Numbered from the stretch's first letter, positions 39,595 to 48,572 are shown. The stretch is 64,000 nucleotides of DNA from Candidatus Rokuibacteriota bacterium (GCA_003220435.1 QHSL01000066.1:62001-126000), one strand, 5' to 3'. The notes: a model not told the origin generated them from the letters alone. A program made the numbers and translations.

Positions 39595-40686
39595 ATGGCA
39601 CTTCCCCGCCACGTCGTCGTGTGCGGCGCCGGCGTCATCGGCGCTTCCGTCGCTTACTTCCTGGCCCGACGCGGCATCCCCGTCACCGTGGTGGAGCGCT
39701 CGGGCGTCGCCTGCGCGGCGTCGGGAAAGTCGGGCGGATTCCTGGCGCTGGACTGGTGCGACGGCTCGCCGCTCGGCGCGCTGGCGCGCGCGAGCTTCAC
39801 CCTGCACGCCGAGCTGGCCCGCGAGCTCGCGACCGACTACGGCTACCGTCGTGTCGACACGTTCATGCTGGCCGCGCGCGAGCGCGGGACGCCGAGCGGC
39901 GGCCATCGCATCGCGGCGCCGAGCTGGCTCGACGGCGCGGGTGTCGTCACCGCCGCGCTCGGATCGACCGCCACCACCGCCCAGGTCCAGCCGGCGCGCT
40001 TCACCGCCGCGCTGCTCGATGCGGCGCAGGCGCGCGGCGGCACGCTGCGCATCGGGCTCGTCGAGTCGCTGGTCCAGCACGGCGGCGCCGCGCGCGGCGT
40101 CAGAGTCGGCGGGGAGACCATCGACGCCGACGCCGTCGTCCTGGCGATGGGGCCGTGGACGGGGCGCCTGGGCGGCAGGGTGCCGTTGCCCAACATCTAC
40201 GGGCTGAAGGGCTACAGCGTGACGCTGGTCGGCGCCGACGTACCCGCCCACGCGCTGTTCGTCGACTACCGCGCGGCTGACGGCCGCGCGTTCGAGCCCG
40301 AGATCTTTCCGCGGCCCGACGGCGACGTCTACGTGTGCGGGATGGCGGATCCGGCGCCGCTGCCGGACTCGCCGGAGCGGGTCGAAGTGAGCGAGGCCGC
40401 ATGCGACACGCTGGCCCGCGCGGCCGGCCGCGTGTCGACCGCGCTGGCGGCGGCGCGGATCTCGCGACGCCAGGCGTGCTACCGACCCGTCACCGACGAC
40501 GGGCTGCCGCTGATCGGCCGCGTCCCCGGAGTGGCCGCTGCCTACGTGGCCACGGGTCATGGGCCGTGGGGCATCCTCAACGCGCCCGCGACCGGCCGGG
40601 CCCTCGCCGAGCTGATCGCCGATGGCGCCGCATCGTCCATCGATCTTCGCCCCTTCGATCCCGTGCGCCTCCCGGCCGCGCGGTGA
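39595..40686 (+). CDS. FAD-dependent oxidoreductase (DAO/glycine oxidase family)
   Basis: 363 residues. The N-terminal FAD motif is VVVCGAGVIGASVAYFLARRG, followed by the ERSGVACAASGKSGGFLALDW segment and C-terminal GLPLIGRVPGVAAAYVATGHGPWGILNAPATG, the standard end of D-amino-acid-oxidase-like enzymes. It should oxidise a C-N bond of an amino acid or amine to an imine with O2 or another acceptor. The next gene, a methyltransferase, lies 41 bp downstream with its own possible promoter. Confidence 0.87.
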   Translation: MALPRHVVVCGAGVIGASVAYFLARRGIPVTVVERSGVACAASGKSGGFLALDWCDGSPLGALARASFTLHAELARELATDYGYRRVDTFMLAARERGTPSGGHRIAAPSWLDGAGVVTAALGSTATTAQVQPARFTAALLDAAQARGGTLRIGLVESLVQHGGAARGVRVGGETIDADAVVLAMGPWTGRLGGRVPLPNIYGLKGYSVTLVGADVPAHALFVDYRAADGRAFEPEIFPRPDGDVYVCGMADPAPLPDSPERVEVSEAACDTLARAAGRVSTALAAARISRRQACYRPVTDDGLPLIGRVPGVAAAYVATGHGPWGILNAPATGRALAELIADGAASSIDLRPFDPVRLPAAR

Positions 40687-40692
40687 GAAGAA

Positions 40693-40721
40693 TTGACTCG
40701 CCGCGAGCGGGCGTGCAATCT
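40693..40721 (+). promoter_or_regulatory. possible promoter, TTGACT-N17-CAATCT, leaderless methyltransferase mRNA
   Basis: TTGACT (40693-40698) and CAATCT (40716-40721) are 17 nt apart and the ATG at 40728 lies 6 nt after the second box, where transcription would start. No ribosome site precedes the ATG. Confidence 0.4.
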
Positions 40722-40727
40722 GCAGCC

Positions 40728-41369
40728 ATGCTCTCCGAGCTGGTGCGCGGCGACGGCCTGTTTCCGCCCGCCGCTTATGCGCGTGACGACGAGTCTCCGG
40801 ACGCCCACTTCTACGACGTCCCGCGCAAGGTCGTCCACATCGACGACGGCGCCATCGCCGCGCTCGGCCGCCTGTACGCCGAGGTGCTGCCGGCCGCCGG
40901 ACGCCTGCTCGACGTGATGAGCAGCTGGCGCAGCCATCTGCCGCAGGATTTCCACGTCAAAGAGGTCGTGGGGCTCGGGCTCAACGCCGAGGAGATGGAC
41001 GACAACCCGCAGCTGACGAGGTCGGTCGTGCACGACCTGAACCGTGACCCGCGGCTGCCGTTCGGCGACCGGGAGTTCGACGGCGCGATGTGCGCGGTCT
41101 CGATCCAGTACGTGCTCCATCCGGTGATGGTCCTGCGCGAGATGCGTCGGGTGTTGAGACCGGGCGCGCCCTTCGTGGTGTCCTTCTCGAATCGCTGCTT
41201 TCCCACCAAGGCGGTGGCGGTCTGGCTCGACACCGTCGACGAGCAGCACCTCCAGCTCGTGCGCGCCTACTTCGACGCCGCCGGCGGCTGGGTGGACGTG
41301 ACGGGGGAGGACCGGTCGTCCGGGCGCGGCGCGGACCCGCTCTACGCAGTGTGGGCGCGCGCCTCGTGA
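40728..41369 (+). CDS. class I SAM-dependent methyltransferase domain protein
   Basis: 213 residues. The motif I region is degenerate (AGRLLDVMSSWRSHLP in place of a Gly-rich loop), but motif-II-like VVGLGLNAEEMDDNP and the later FDGAMCAVSIQYVLHPVMVLREMRRVLRPGAPFVVSFSNRCF are typical of Methyltransf_11 proteins. The weak motif I makes activity uncertain. The stop overlaps the next start as GTGA, giving translational coupling to the LLM gene. Confidence 0.72.
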   Translation: MLSELVRGDGLFPPAAYARDDESPDAHFYDVPRKVVHIDDGAIAALGRLYAEVLPAAGRLLDVMSSWRSHLPQDFHVKEVVGLGLNAEEMDDNPQLTRSVVHDLNRDPRLPFGDREFDGAMCAVSIQYVLHPVMVLREMRRVLRPGAPFVVSFSNRCFPTKAVAVWLDTVDEQHLQLVRAYFDAAGGWVDVTGEDRSSGRGADPLYAVWARAS

Positions 41370-42418
41370 CGCGATTCGGCCTGTTCTTCCAGGCGTCCGA
41401 AGCCCCCGGTCGCTCGCACGCCGAGCGGTTCGCCGAGATGCTCGATCTCATCGAGCTCGGCGACTCGCTCGGCTTCGACGTGGCCTGGCTGGCGGAGATC
41501 CACTTCGGCGGCGCGTTCTCGCTGCTGTCGAGCCCGCTGATGGCGGTGCCGACGATCGCGCAGCGCACCCGGCGGATTCGCATCGGGACCGCCGTCGTCC
41601 TGCTGCCGCTCCATCACCCGCTGAGTTGCGCCGAGCAGGCCGCGACCGCCGATCTCCTGTCCGGCGGACGTCTCGAGTTCGGCGTCGGCCGGGGCTCGAT
41701 CCCGAGCCAGTTCCACGGATTCGGCGTGCCGGTAGCGGAGAACCGCGCCCGGTTCGACGAGGCGCTCGACATCATTCGCCTGGCGTGGACGCAGGAGCGC
41801 TTCAGCTATCGCGGGAAGTTCTACCAGGTGGAGGACCTCGCGGTGGTGCCCAAGCCCGTGCAGCGGCCGCACCCGCCGATTCGTGTCGCGGTCCACACCG
41901 CCGAGAGCTTCGCCCACATCGGCGACAGGGGGTTGCCGATCTACTCCGGCACGACGACCACGCCGCTGCCGCAGCTGCGTGAGTGCATGGCGCTCTATCG
42001 CAAGCGTCTCGCGGCCGGCGGCCACCCGTGGCAGCGCGATCAGATGGCGCTGATGCTGCCGGTGCACGTCGGCGACAGCGGCGCCGCCGCGCGCGACGCC
42101 ATGCGGCCGGGCGTGCTCCAGTACTACAAGAACCTCCGGACGATCTTCGCCCAGCTGCCCGAGTCCTACGCCGACCACTTGCCGCGGCTGCGGTCGATCG
42201 AGGAGACCATCGCCAATCTCCCGTTCGAGAGGTTCTGCCGCGATCAGGCGGTGTTCGGTGACGTCGCGGAGGTCGTCGACCGGCTGCAGGCGGCACGCGA
42301 CGAGTTCGGGCTCTCGCAGATCATCTGCTGGTTCGACCAGGGATCGCAGCTGCCGCGGGAGGAGGTCGAGCGCACGATGCGGCGATTCGCCGATCAAGTC
42401 ATGCCGAAGCTCGCGTAA
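41366..42418 (+). CDS. LLM class flavin-dependent oxidoreductase
   Basis: 350 residues with the bacterial-luciferase fold: RFGLFFQASEAPGRSHAERF, LGFDVAWLAEIHFGGAFSLLSSP, RIRIGTAVVLLPLHHPL, LSGGRLEFGVGRGSIP, and a C-terminal lid with IICWFDQGSQLPREEVE. This longer form with a LAEIHF motif is closer to alkanal monooxygenase-type (flavin) members than to the short F420 type. GTG 41366 overlaps the methyltransferase stop. The next gene begins 5 bp after the stop. Confidence 0.87.
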   Translation: MTRFGLFFQASEAPGRSHAERFAEMLDLIELGDSLGFDVAWLAEIHFGGAFSLLSSPLMAVPTIAQRTRRIRIGTAVVLLPLHHPLSCAEQAATADLLSGGRLEFGVGRGSIPSQFHGFGVPVAENRARFDEALDIIRLAWTQERFSYRGKFYQVEDLAVVPKPVQRPHPPIRVAVHTAESFAHIGDRGLPIYSGTTTTPLPQLRECMALYRKRLAAGGHPWQRDQMALMLPVHVGDSGAAARDAMRPGVLQYYKNLRTIFAQLPESYADHLPRLRSIEETIANLPFERFCRDQAVFGDVAEVVDRLQAARDEFGLSQIICWFDQGSQLPREEVERTMRRFADQVMPKLA

Positions 42419-42423
42419 CGCCG

Positions 42424-43408
42424 TTGGCGGCGACCCGCCCGCTGGCGCAGGGCTATCTGGTCCTCGCCGACATCTCCGGGTACACCTCGTTCCTGACGCA
42501 CACTGAGCTCGAGCACGCCCATGGCATCGTGGCCGAGCTCACGTCTCTGGTCATCGCGCGCCTGGGCGACCCGCTGCGCTTCGTCGAGCTCGAGGGCGAC
42601 GCCGTCTTCGCCTACGCGCCGGCCGCGGCGTTCGCCGATCCCGAGCGGCTGCTCGACATGATCAAGGCGTGCTACGTCGCGTTCCAGCTGCGGCTCGACG
42701 AGATGCGCCGCGCCACCACGTGCACGTGCTCCGCGTGCGCCGCCATCGGCGCCCTCGATCTCAAGTTCATCGCCCACCTCGGCTGCTTCGTGCTCCAGGA
42801 GACGCCCACCGGCGCCAAGCCGATCGGGCCCGACGTGATCCTGGTCCACCGCCTGCTCAAGAACCGGGTGATCGAGATGCTGGGGACGCGAGCGTACGCG
42901 CTGCTGACCGACGCGCTGCTCGAGCGTGCCGGCTCCACGCTGGGTCCGCCCGCGCACGCCGAGCGCTCGACGACCTCGGTGAGGTGCACGGGCGCGTCAC
43001 CCGCGCAAGCGGATGCGCTGGCAGCTCGACGCGCGCGAGATCGAGGCGCGGCCGAACGCCGCGGGTCGGGCCGGGGTGGGCTGGGAGAGCCACTGCGATC
43101 ACGGCGGCTATACGCTCGTGCACCGGGCGGTGGACTGGCGCCCGTTCGAGTACCTCACGCTCGAGGGCACGCCTCTCATGCGTGGTGGGGTGAAGCTGCC
43201 GCGAAGCTACTCCACGTTCGAGTTCACCCAGGTCGGCGCCAGCCGCTGCGTGGTCGCGATGCGCGTGCGCGCGCGCGAGCGCGGCGTGCTCGGCCTGGTC
43301 AGGATCCCGCTCGGCGTCTGGGTCATCCGGCGGCAATTCCGCGCGCACTACGCCGTGCTGGCGCGCGTTCTGGCCGAGGACGCCCAGGCGTGGCAGACCG
43401 CGCCCTGA
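42424..43408 (+). pseudogene. DUF2652-like protein gene with two frameshifts
   Basis: From TTG 42424 the product starts GYLVLADISGYTSFLTHTELEHAHGIVAEL, the opening of a DUF2652 (adenylate-cyclase-like) domain, up to ALLTDALLERAG. Near 42960 the frame moves by one base to LDDLGEVHGRV, and near 43005 by one more to RMRWQLDAREIEARP, which continues as a SRPBCC-like domain (WRPFEYLTLEGTPLMRG) to the stop at 43408. Both shifts are in the same direction and 45 nt apart, so two missing bases in a GC-rich tract are likely; real decay cannot be excluded. The whole protein would be about 327 residues, two domains. Confidence 0.75.
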
Positions 43409-43409
43409 C

Positions 43410-44567
43410 TCACCGGAGCTTCACGCCGTACTTCTCGAGCGTGTCCTCACGGAGCTCGAGACCGAGCCCCGGCGTCTCCGGTACCGCCATGAACCCATCG
43501 ACGATCTTCGGCCGCTCGCGGAACAGCTCGAACCAGAGCGGATCGCGCGTCGGGTCGGCGAACGATTCGAGGATGAAGCCGGTCGGGCTGGCGGCCACCG
43601 CGTGCACGTGGATCTGCGGATCGTGGTGGGCGGCCAGTGGGATCTGATAGAGCTCGGTCATGACCGCGGCCTTGCGCCAGGTCGTGAGCCCTCCGGCCCA
43701 CGTGGAGTCGATGATCAGGTAGTCGACGAGGCCCTCGGCCACCATCGTGCGCAGGCCGAACGGCGTGAACTCCGTCTCGCCGGCGGCAATCGGCACGTCG
43801 ACCTCGTCCTTCAGCCGGCGCAGCGCATGGCGCTCGTCGTACCAGGGCATCGGGTCCTCGAGCCAGAAGAGGTTGTGCGGCTCGCAGAGCCTGGTCGCGC
43901 GGACGGCCGTGGGCAGGTCCCAGCCCTGATTGGCGTCGAGCATGATCGCGACGTCGTCACCCACCGCCTTGCGGATCACCCCGACACGCTCGGCATCGGC
44001 CTCCGGCGGCAACCCCGCCACCTTCACCTTCACGGTGCGATAGCCGTGCTCGAGGTACATCGCCGCCTCGCGCCGCAGGTCGTCCGGGCGCTCGCCCTCG
44101 CGGTAGTAGAAGCCGGTGACGTAGGCGGGCACACGCGAGCGCAGCGCGCCGCCGAGCAGCGCGTGCACCGGCCGGCCGGTCGCCTTGCCCGCGAGATCCC
44201 AGAGCGCGATGTCGATCGCGCTGATCGCCGTCACGAGCTGACGCCGCTGCGGCGCCAGCGTGGGGATGCCCCGCACGCTCGTGTAGGTCAGCGCGAAGAG
44301 GTCCTGCCAGATCCGCTCGATGCCGGACGGGTCCTGGCCGACGACGAGCGGGGTGACGCGCTCGAGGATCTGTCCGACCGCGCGCATGGCCTCGGGGCCG
44401 CCCTGCGACAGGAACGGGCCGTGCGCCTCGCCGATCCCGACGAGGCCCGCGTCCGTCGTGAGCTTGACGACGAGCTCGCTGACCCGGCTGATCGTCGAGG
44501 TGGACGTGCGGACCGGCTGCGGCAGCGTCGCGGACAGGAAGTACGTGTCGAGCGCCTTGATCTTCAT
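43410..44567 (-). CDS. mandelate racemase/muconate lactonizing enzyme family protein
   Basis: 385 residues of the enolase superfamily. The N-terminal capping domain is followed by a barrel with KVK (RTVKVKVAG), metal ligands Asp in MLDANQGW, Glu in WLEDPMP, Glu in AAGETEF, and a C-terminal His in LAAHHDPQIHVH. These form the MR-type catalytic set, so proton abstraction next to a carboxylate is expected (racemisation, dehydration or cycloisomerisation). ATG 44567 begins the conserved MKIKALDTYFL strand; longer readings upstream are unsupported. Transcribed convergently to the DUF2652-like gene, 1 bp apart. Confidence 0.86.
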   Translation of the reverse strand: MKIKALDTYFLSATLPQPVRTSTSTISRVSELVVKLTTDAGLVGIGEAHGPFLSQGGPEAMRAVGQILERVTPLVVGQDPSGIERIWQDLFALTYTSVRGIPTLAPQRRQLVTAISAIDIALWDLAGKATGRPVHALLGGALRSRVPAYVTGFYYREGERPDDLRREAAMYLEHGYRTVKVKVAGLPPEADAERVGVIRKAVGDDVAIMLDANQGWDLPTAVRATRLCEPHNLFWLEDPMPWYDERHALRRLKDEVDVPIAAGETEFTPFGLRTMVAEGLVDYLIIDSTWAGGLTTWRKAAVMTELYQIPLAAHHDPQIHVHAVAASPTGFILESFADPTRDPLWFELFRERPKIVDGFMAVPETPGLGLELREDTLEKYGVKLR

Positions 44568-44651
44568 CGGGGGCCTCCGGGGCCGATGATACCCTAGCGC
44601 CATGACGGGCGTATCCGCCGCCCGGCATTGATCGGACCGCGCAGAACGGTC

Positions 44652-44657
44652 TAGAGT
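44652..44657 (+). promoter_or_regulatory. -10 box TAGAGT, leaderless Uma2 mRNA
   Basis: TAGAGT ends 6 nt before ATG 44664, which has no ribosome site before it. Transcription should start at or next to the ATG. Confidence 0.4.
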
Positions 44658-44663
44658 GGGCAC

Positions 44664-45239
44664 ATGACGCAACCGCCGCTCACGGTACGCCGGTGGAAGC
44701 GAGCGGAGTACGATCGGCTCGTCGAGTTGGGCGTCTTCGACAGCGAGCCGATCGAGCTCATCGCTGGCCAGCTGGTCGTCGCCGAGCCGCAGCGCCCCTA
44801 TCACGCGTCCGCGGTCAGCAGCACGGACTACGCGCTGAGAGCCGTGCTGCCGCCGGGCTGGATCGTGAGGACGCAGTCACCGGTGTGGCTCGACGACGAG
44901 TCGGAGCCGGAACCCGACCTCGTTGTCGTGCCGGGTCGTCCCGCCGACTATCGCCTGGCGCATCCTGGACGGCCCGTGCTCACGATCGAGGTGGCGGAGT
45001 CGAGTCTCGCCTTCGACCGCGAGGTCAAAGGGAGCCTCTATGCGCGCGCGGGAATTCAGGACTACTGGATCCTGAACCTCGTCGATCGAGCTCTCGAGGT
45101 CTACCGCGATCCCGTGCCCGACGCGGCGGCGCCGTACGCGTGGCGGTATCAGGTCATGACGGCGATGACTCCGCCCGCCGTCGTCGCGCCACTCGCGTTC
45201 TCGGCCATTCGGATCGCCGTCGCCGATCTCTTGCCCTAA
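44664..45239 (+). CDS. Uma2 family restriction-endonuclease-fold protein
   Basis: 191 residues of the Uma2 (DUF820) family: an opening with WKRAEYDRLVELGVF, IELIAGQLVVAEPQ, the core acidic SEPEPDLVVVPG and VLTIEVAESSLAFDREVKGSLYARAGIQDYWILN, where the Asp, Glu-x-(Ala) and Lys form a PD-(D/E)XK-like site. The family is widespread in soil bacteria and cyanobacteria; the natural role is not established. It overlaps the convergent sigma-factor gene by 4 bp. Confidence 0.85.
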   Translation: MTQPPLTVRRWKRAEYDRLVELGVFDSEPIELIAGQLVVAEPQRPYHASAVSSTDYALRAVLPPGWIVRTQSPVWLDDESEPEPDLVVVPGRPADYRLAHPGRPVLTIEVAESSLAFDREVKGSLYARAGIQDYWILNLVDRALEVYRDPVPDAAAPYAWRYQVMTAMTPPAVVAPLAFSAIRIAVADLLP

Positions 45240-46495
45240 CGCAGGTTCTTCTCGCACGCCGCGAGGCGCGCGGCCAGGAACTTCCGCTCGCTCGCGTTGT
45301 CGGCCATACCGAGGGCGCGGCGATACTCCTCGGCCGCCTCGGCCCAGCGCTCGAGGCGACGGAGGAAGTCGGCGCGGGCGGCCGGCAAGAGGTGATAGCT
45401 CCGCAGCGCGGAGGCGTCCACGGCGTCGAGCGCGGCGAGCCCGCGGGCCGGCCCGTACCCCAACCCGATCGCGACCGCGCGGTTCAACTCGACCACCGGC
45501 GACGGCGTCACCGCGATGAGCGCGTCGTAGTGGTCGACGATCCGCGGCCAGTCCGTCTCCTCCCACGAGGCGGCGCGGGCGTGGCAGGCGGCGATGGCGG
45601 CCTGCAGCTGATAGGGGCCCGCGCCCGCGAGCGATCCGGCTCGGTCGAGATCGTCGAGCCCGCGCGCGATGCGCGTCCGGTCCCAGCGCGAGCGATCCTG
45701 GTCGGCGAGCAGGATCAGGTTCCCTTCGGCGTTGGCGCGCGTTGCGGCCCGTGAAGCCTGCAGCTCCATCAGCGCCAGGAGCCCGAGCCCCTCGGGCTCC
45801 TCGGGCATCAGCTCGGCGAGGATCCGCCCGAGGCGGATCGCCTCCTCGCAGAGGTCGTGACGCACCAGGGTGTCGCCGGTGTGCGCCGAGTACCCTTCGT
45901 TGAACACCAGGTAGATGACCGCGAGCACAGCCGGCAGGCGCTCGGCCAGCTCGTCGCCCTCGGGCACCTCGTACGGTAGCGCGCGGTCCCGGATCGTCCG
46001 CTTGGCGCGCACGAGCCGCTGAGCGATCGTGGGCTCGGGCACCAGGAAGGCCCGCGCGATCTCCGCGGTCGAGAGGCCGCCGACCAGCTTGAGCGTGAGC
46101 GCGACGCGGCTGTCGGGCGGCAGCCCCGGGTGGCAGCAGGTGAAGATCAGCCGCAGCCGGTCGTCGGCGATCGCTTCGGGATCGCTCACGTCGGGGCCCT
46201 CATCGAGCGCGCCGAGCCCGGTCTCGTACGCGAGCGCGTCGGCGCGCGCCCCGGCCCGCCGGTCACGGCGCAGGCGGTCGAGCGCGCGGCGACGCGCGGT
46301 GGTGAGGAGCCAGGCGCCCGGCCGATCCGGTGTTCCGCCCGCGGGCCAGCGATCGAGCGCCTGGGTGAACGCCTCCTGGACGACTTCTTCGGCCGCATCG
46401 ATGTCGCGCACGATCCGGACCACGGACGCGACGACGCGCGCGTACTCCTGGCGAAACACTTCCGCCACGCGCGAGTGCACGCCGCCGTCCGGCAC
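45236..46495 (-). CDS. ECF RNA polymerase sigma factor, ECF42-like with C-terminal TPR-type extension
   Basis: 419 residues. Sigma region 2 (ARVVASVVRIVRDIDAAEEVVQEAFTQAL) and region 4 (LTLKLVGGLSTAEIARAFLVPEPTIAQRLVRAKR) are complete; a long C-terminal helical extension (about 190 residues, with YSAHTGDTL, LLALMELQASR and ARAASWEETDWPRI) marks the ECF42-like group, which is typically paired with YciI/DGPF proteins. That pair is present here: the YciI gene lies 44 bp upstream. No anti-sigma factor is nearby, in line with the group, where the extension is thought to control activity. Confidence 0.9.
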   Translation of the reverse strand: MPDGGVHSRVAEVFRQEYARVVASVVRIVRDIDAAEEVVQEAFTQALDRWPAGGTPDRPGAWLLTTARRRALDRLRRDRRAGARADALAYETGLGALDEGPDVSDPEAIADDRLRLIFTCCHPGLPPDSRVALTLKLVGGLSTAEIARAFLVPEPTIAQRLVRAKRTIRDRALPYEVPEGDELAERLPAVLAVIYLVFNEGYSAHTGDTLVRHDLCEEAIRLGRILAELMPEEPEGLGLLALMELQASRAATRANAEGNLILLADQDRSRWDRTRIARGLDDLDRAGSLAGAGPYQLQAAIAACHARAASWEETDWPRIVDHYDALIAVTPSPVVELNRAVAIGLGYGPARGLAALDAVDASALRSYHLLPAARADFLRRLERWAEAAEEYRRALGMADNASERKFLAARLAACEKNLR

Positions 46496-46539
46496 GCATC
46501 GATGTTACCCGAAGCGGGGAGCCCTCCTCGGGCGACCGT

Positions 46540-46887
46540 TCACATCGGCCAGATCGGCCGCACGTCGATGTAGCCGCCCTCGCGGAGCGGGATCTTCTTC
46601 GCCCACTCGACGGCTTCCTCCTTGGTGGCGCACTCGATCAGGTAGAAGCCGCCCAGGGCCTCCTTGGTCTCGGCGAACGGGCCGTCCGTGACCTGCCGCT
46701 GGCCGGCCTTGATCCGGATGCGGCTGGCTTCGCTGTCGGGCCGCAGCCGCTCGCCGTGGACCATCTTTCCCGACGCCTGGAGCTCCTGGGCGAACCGCAT
46801 GTGGCCCTGCAGGACCGCGGCCATTTCGGCTTGCGGCGCCTGGGCTTGAGCCTTCTCGTCACCGGAGATGAGCAGCATGTAGCGCAT
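46540..46887 (-). CDS. YciI/DGPF family protein
   Basis: 115 residues with the ferredoxin-like YCII fold. Diagnostic motifs are MRYMLLISGDE, the catalytic-candidate DGPFAETKEALGGFYLIE, and WAKKIPLREGGYIDVRPI. The DGPF subgroup is encoded next to ECF42 sigma factors in many bacteria, as here, and is probably its target or partner; the reaction is not known. AGGAGGATCC lies just before ATG 46887. Confidence 0.88.
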   Translation of the reverse strand: MRYMLLISGDEKAQAQAPQAEMAAVLQGHMRFAQELQASGKMVHGERLRPDSEASRIRIKAGQRQVTDGPFAETKEALGGFYLIECATKEEAVEWAKKIPLREGGYIDVRPIWPM

Positions 46888-46906
46888 GGGATCCTCCTAT
46901 TGATAG

Positions 46907-46953
46907 CGGCGTCTCGGCCGACGGGGCCCCAGCCCCGCGACGGCCTGCGGCGC
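46907..46953 (+). repeat. palindromic repeat family 1, copy E1
   Basis: Full unit with inner stem GGGGC-CCCA-GCCCC and outer GCGTC/GGCGC arms. The first of a pair in the gap between the divergent YciI and MBL-fold genes. Confidence 0.85.
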
Positions 46954-46969
46954 CTGCGGTGGTTATAGC

Positions 46970-47014
46970 GGCGCCTCAGCCGGCGGGGCCCCAGCCCCGC
47001 GACGGCCTGCGGCG
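46970..47014 (+). repeat. palindromic repeat family 1, copy E2
   Basis: Closest to the consensus: GCGCCTCAGCCG-GCGGGGC-CCCA-GCCCCGC-GA-CGGCC-TGC-GGCGC. It lies 61 bp after E1 in the same direction. Confidence 0.88.
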
Positions 47015-47103
47015 CCTGCTTCCATCTCAACCAGTACGACGACGATGACCCGCCGAAATCGACAGGCTCCGTCTTCTCCGCCTCGGCCGCGGGAGCGTCC
47101 TGA

Positions 47104-47109
47104 TAGGAT
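47104..47109 (+). promoter_or_regulatory. -10 box TAGGAT, leaderless MBL-fold mRNA
   Basis: TAGGAT ends 6 nt before ATG 47116, with no ribosome site between. Confidence 0.4.
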
Positions 47110-47115
47110 ACGCGC

Positions 47116-48075
47116 ATGCCCGGCGCCGTCGACCGCGTCCGCGTGACGACCGTCGTCGACAACTACATCGACAACCTGCGCCAGGACGACGCGGTGGCCC
47201 GCCGGTATAGCGCGTTCGTGGCCGGCAAGATGCCGGATCTCCGCGCCGAGCACGGCCTGGCGCACCTGGTCGAGATCACCCGCGGCCGCGACCGGTTCAC
47301 GATGGCCTTCGACTTCGGCCTCACGCCGGACACGCTGAACCACAACTTCCGCGAGCTGGCCATCGACCCGTCGGCGATCGACGCGCTCGCCCTCTCCCAT
47401 GGGCATCGCGATCACTGGGGCGGGCTGACCGGCTTCCTGCACGCGTGGCGGCGGCGCCTGCGGCGCGACCTGCCCTTTTATGGCGGCATCGACCACTTCG
47501 AGCCACGCTGGCAGCAGCGCGGCGAGCGACGCGTCTACAGCGGCCGCCTCAACCGCGACGAGATCGAGCGCTACGACGTACCGATCACGCTGGTGGCGAA
47601 GCCGACCGAGCTCGCCGAGGGCGTGTGGCTCTCCGGCGAGATGCACGCCGCCGAAGACTGGGAGACCATCCCGAGCAACCTGCGCGTCGAGCGTGGCGGC
47701 GAGCTGATCCAGGACACGTTCATCGGGGAGCAGACGCTGGTGGCCAACGTGCGCGACCTTGGCCTCGTCGTGATCACGTCGTGCTCGCACCGGGGCATCG
47801 TCGGCATCTGCCGCAACGCGGTGCGCGTCACCGGCGTTCCCCAAGTGCACGCGGTCATCGGCGGCTTCCACCTGAGCGGCCTCGACGAGGCGCGCGTCAC
47901 CCGGGTGGTCGACGCGTTCCGCGACCTCGACGTCGAGCACATGGTGCCCCAGCACTGCACCGGCATCGAGGCCATCGCGAGCATCGCCCACCGGCTGCCC
48001 GGACGCTTCACCGCCAGTTCGGTGGGCACCACGTTCGAGTTCGCGGCGCCCGACGGAGCCGCGCCCTCACCCTGA
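47116..48075 (+). CDS. MBL-fold metallo-hydrolase
   Basis: 319 residues. The metallo-beta-lactamase metal motif is SHGHRDHWGG (His95, His97, Asp99, His100), with further ligands in VVITSCSHRGIVG and AVIGGFHLSG and the final His in VPQHCTG. The layout resembles the methanopterin-linked beta-ribofuranosylaminobenzene-phosphate-synthase-like members, but the substrate is not known. The gene is divergent from YciI and is followed by a tiny open frame with a good ribosome site. Confidence 0.87.
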   Translation: MPGAVDRVRVTTVVDNYIDNLRQDDAVARRYSAFVAGKMPDLRAEHGLAHLVEITRGRDRFTMAFDFGLTPDTLNHNFRELAIDPSAIDALALSHGHRDHWGGLTGFLHAWRRRLRRDLPFYGGIDHFEPRWQQRGERRVYSGRLNRDEIERYDVPITLVAKPTELAEGVWLSGEMHAAEDWETIPSNLRVERGGELIQDTFIGEQTLVANVRDLGLVVITSCSHRGIVGICRNAVRVTGVPQVHAVIGGFHLSGLDEARVTRVVDAFRDLDVEHMVPQHCTGIEAIASIAHRLPGRFTASSVGTTFEFAAPDGAAPSP

Positions 48076-48097
48076 CCATCCACAGGAGGCGACGACC

Positions 48098-48172
48098 ATG
48101 AGCGAGTCGAAGCAGCTGTTCAGCGCGAACCTGGCCAAGGACGCCGTGCACAAGACCGGGGCGGCGCGCTGA
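48098..48172 (+). CDS. very short open frame (24 residues) with a strong ribosome site
   Basis: ACAGGAGG lies 8 nt before ATG 48098, and the frame encodes MSESKQLFSANLAKDAVHKT and four more residues to the TGA at 48170-48172. No family recognised. It may be the intact first codons of a deleted gene, or a small peptide. Reading past the TGA gives no sensible protein. Confidence 0.35.
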   Translation: MSESKQLFSANLAKDAVHKTGAAR

Positions 48173-48206
48173 GCGCCCGCGCCACCGCCGGAAAGGGTCA
48201 CGAGCG

Positions 48207-48572
48207 ATGCCGAAGATGTTTCGCGTGTACAGCGGGACCGACGGAAAGTCGCGCGTCGCCGAGGTGCCGTTCGATATGAAGCCGTTCAAGGACGTCGAGG
48301 GCGCGTACGGCGAGGGCACCGCGATGCAGAACGCCTCGGGCATCGCGTTTCGCGTCTCGCCACCCGGCTACGTGCTGAGCTGGCACTGCGCGCCCCGGCG
48401 CCAGTACTCGATCTCACTGTCAGGCCGCGCCGAGATCGAGGTGGGCGACGGCACGAAAGCCCAGGTCGGCCCGGGCGACGTGATTCTCGCCGAAGATCTC
48501 ACCGGCCAGGGCCACGTCACGCGCGTGGTCGGCGACCAGCCCAGGTTTTACGCGATCATCCCGCTGACCTAG
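48207..48572 (+). CDS. cupin domain protein
   Basis: 121 residues forming one cupin barrel: VSPPGYVLSWHCAPRRQYSISLSGRAEIEVGDG is cupin motif 1 with its single His/Glu-type metal set reduced, and VGPGDVILAEDLTGQGHVTRV is motif 2 with the metal His. It may bind a metal weakly and act as a small-molecule sensor, isomerase or dioxygenase. AAAGGGTCACGAGCG precedes ATG 48207. Function not assigned. Confidence 0.75.
   Translation: MPKMFRVYSGTDGKSRVAEVPFDMKPFKDVEGAYGEGTAMQNASGIAFRVSPPGYVLSWHCAPRRQYSISLSGRAEIEVGDGTKAQVGPGDVILAEDLTGQGHVTRVVGDQPRFYAIIPLT

Noticed and set aside
48098-48200. Read-through of the TGA at 48170-48172 as a further Sec codon
   Set aside because: The sequence after the TGA is not protein-like and no hairpin of the right spacing was seen.
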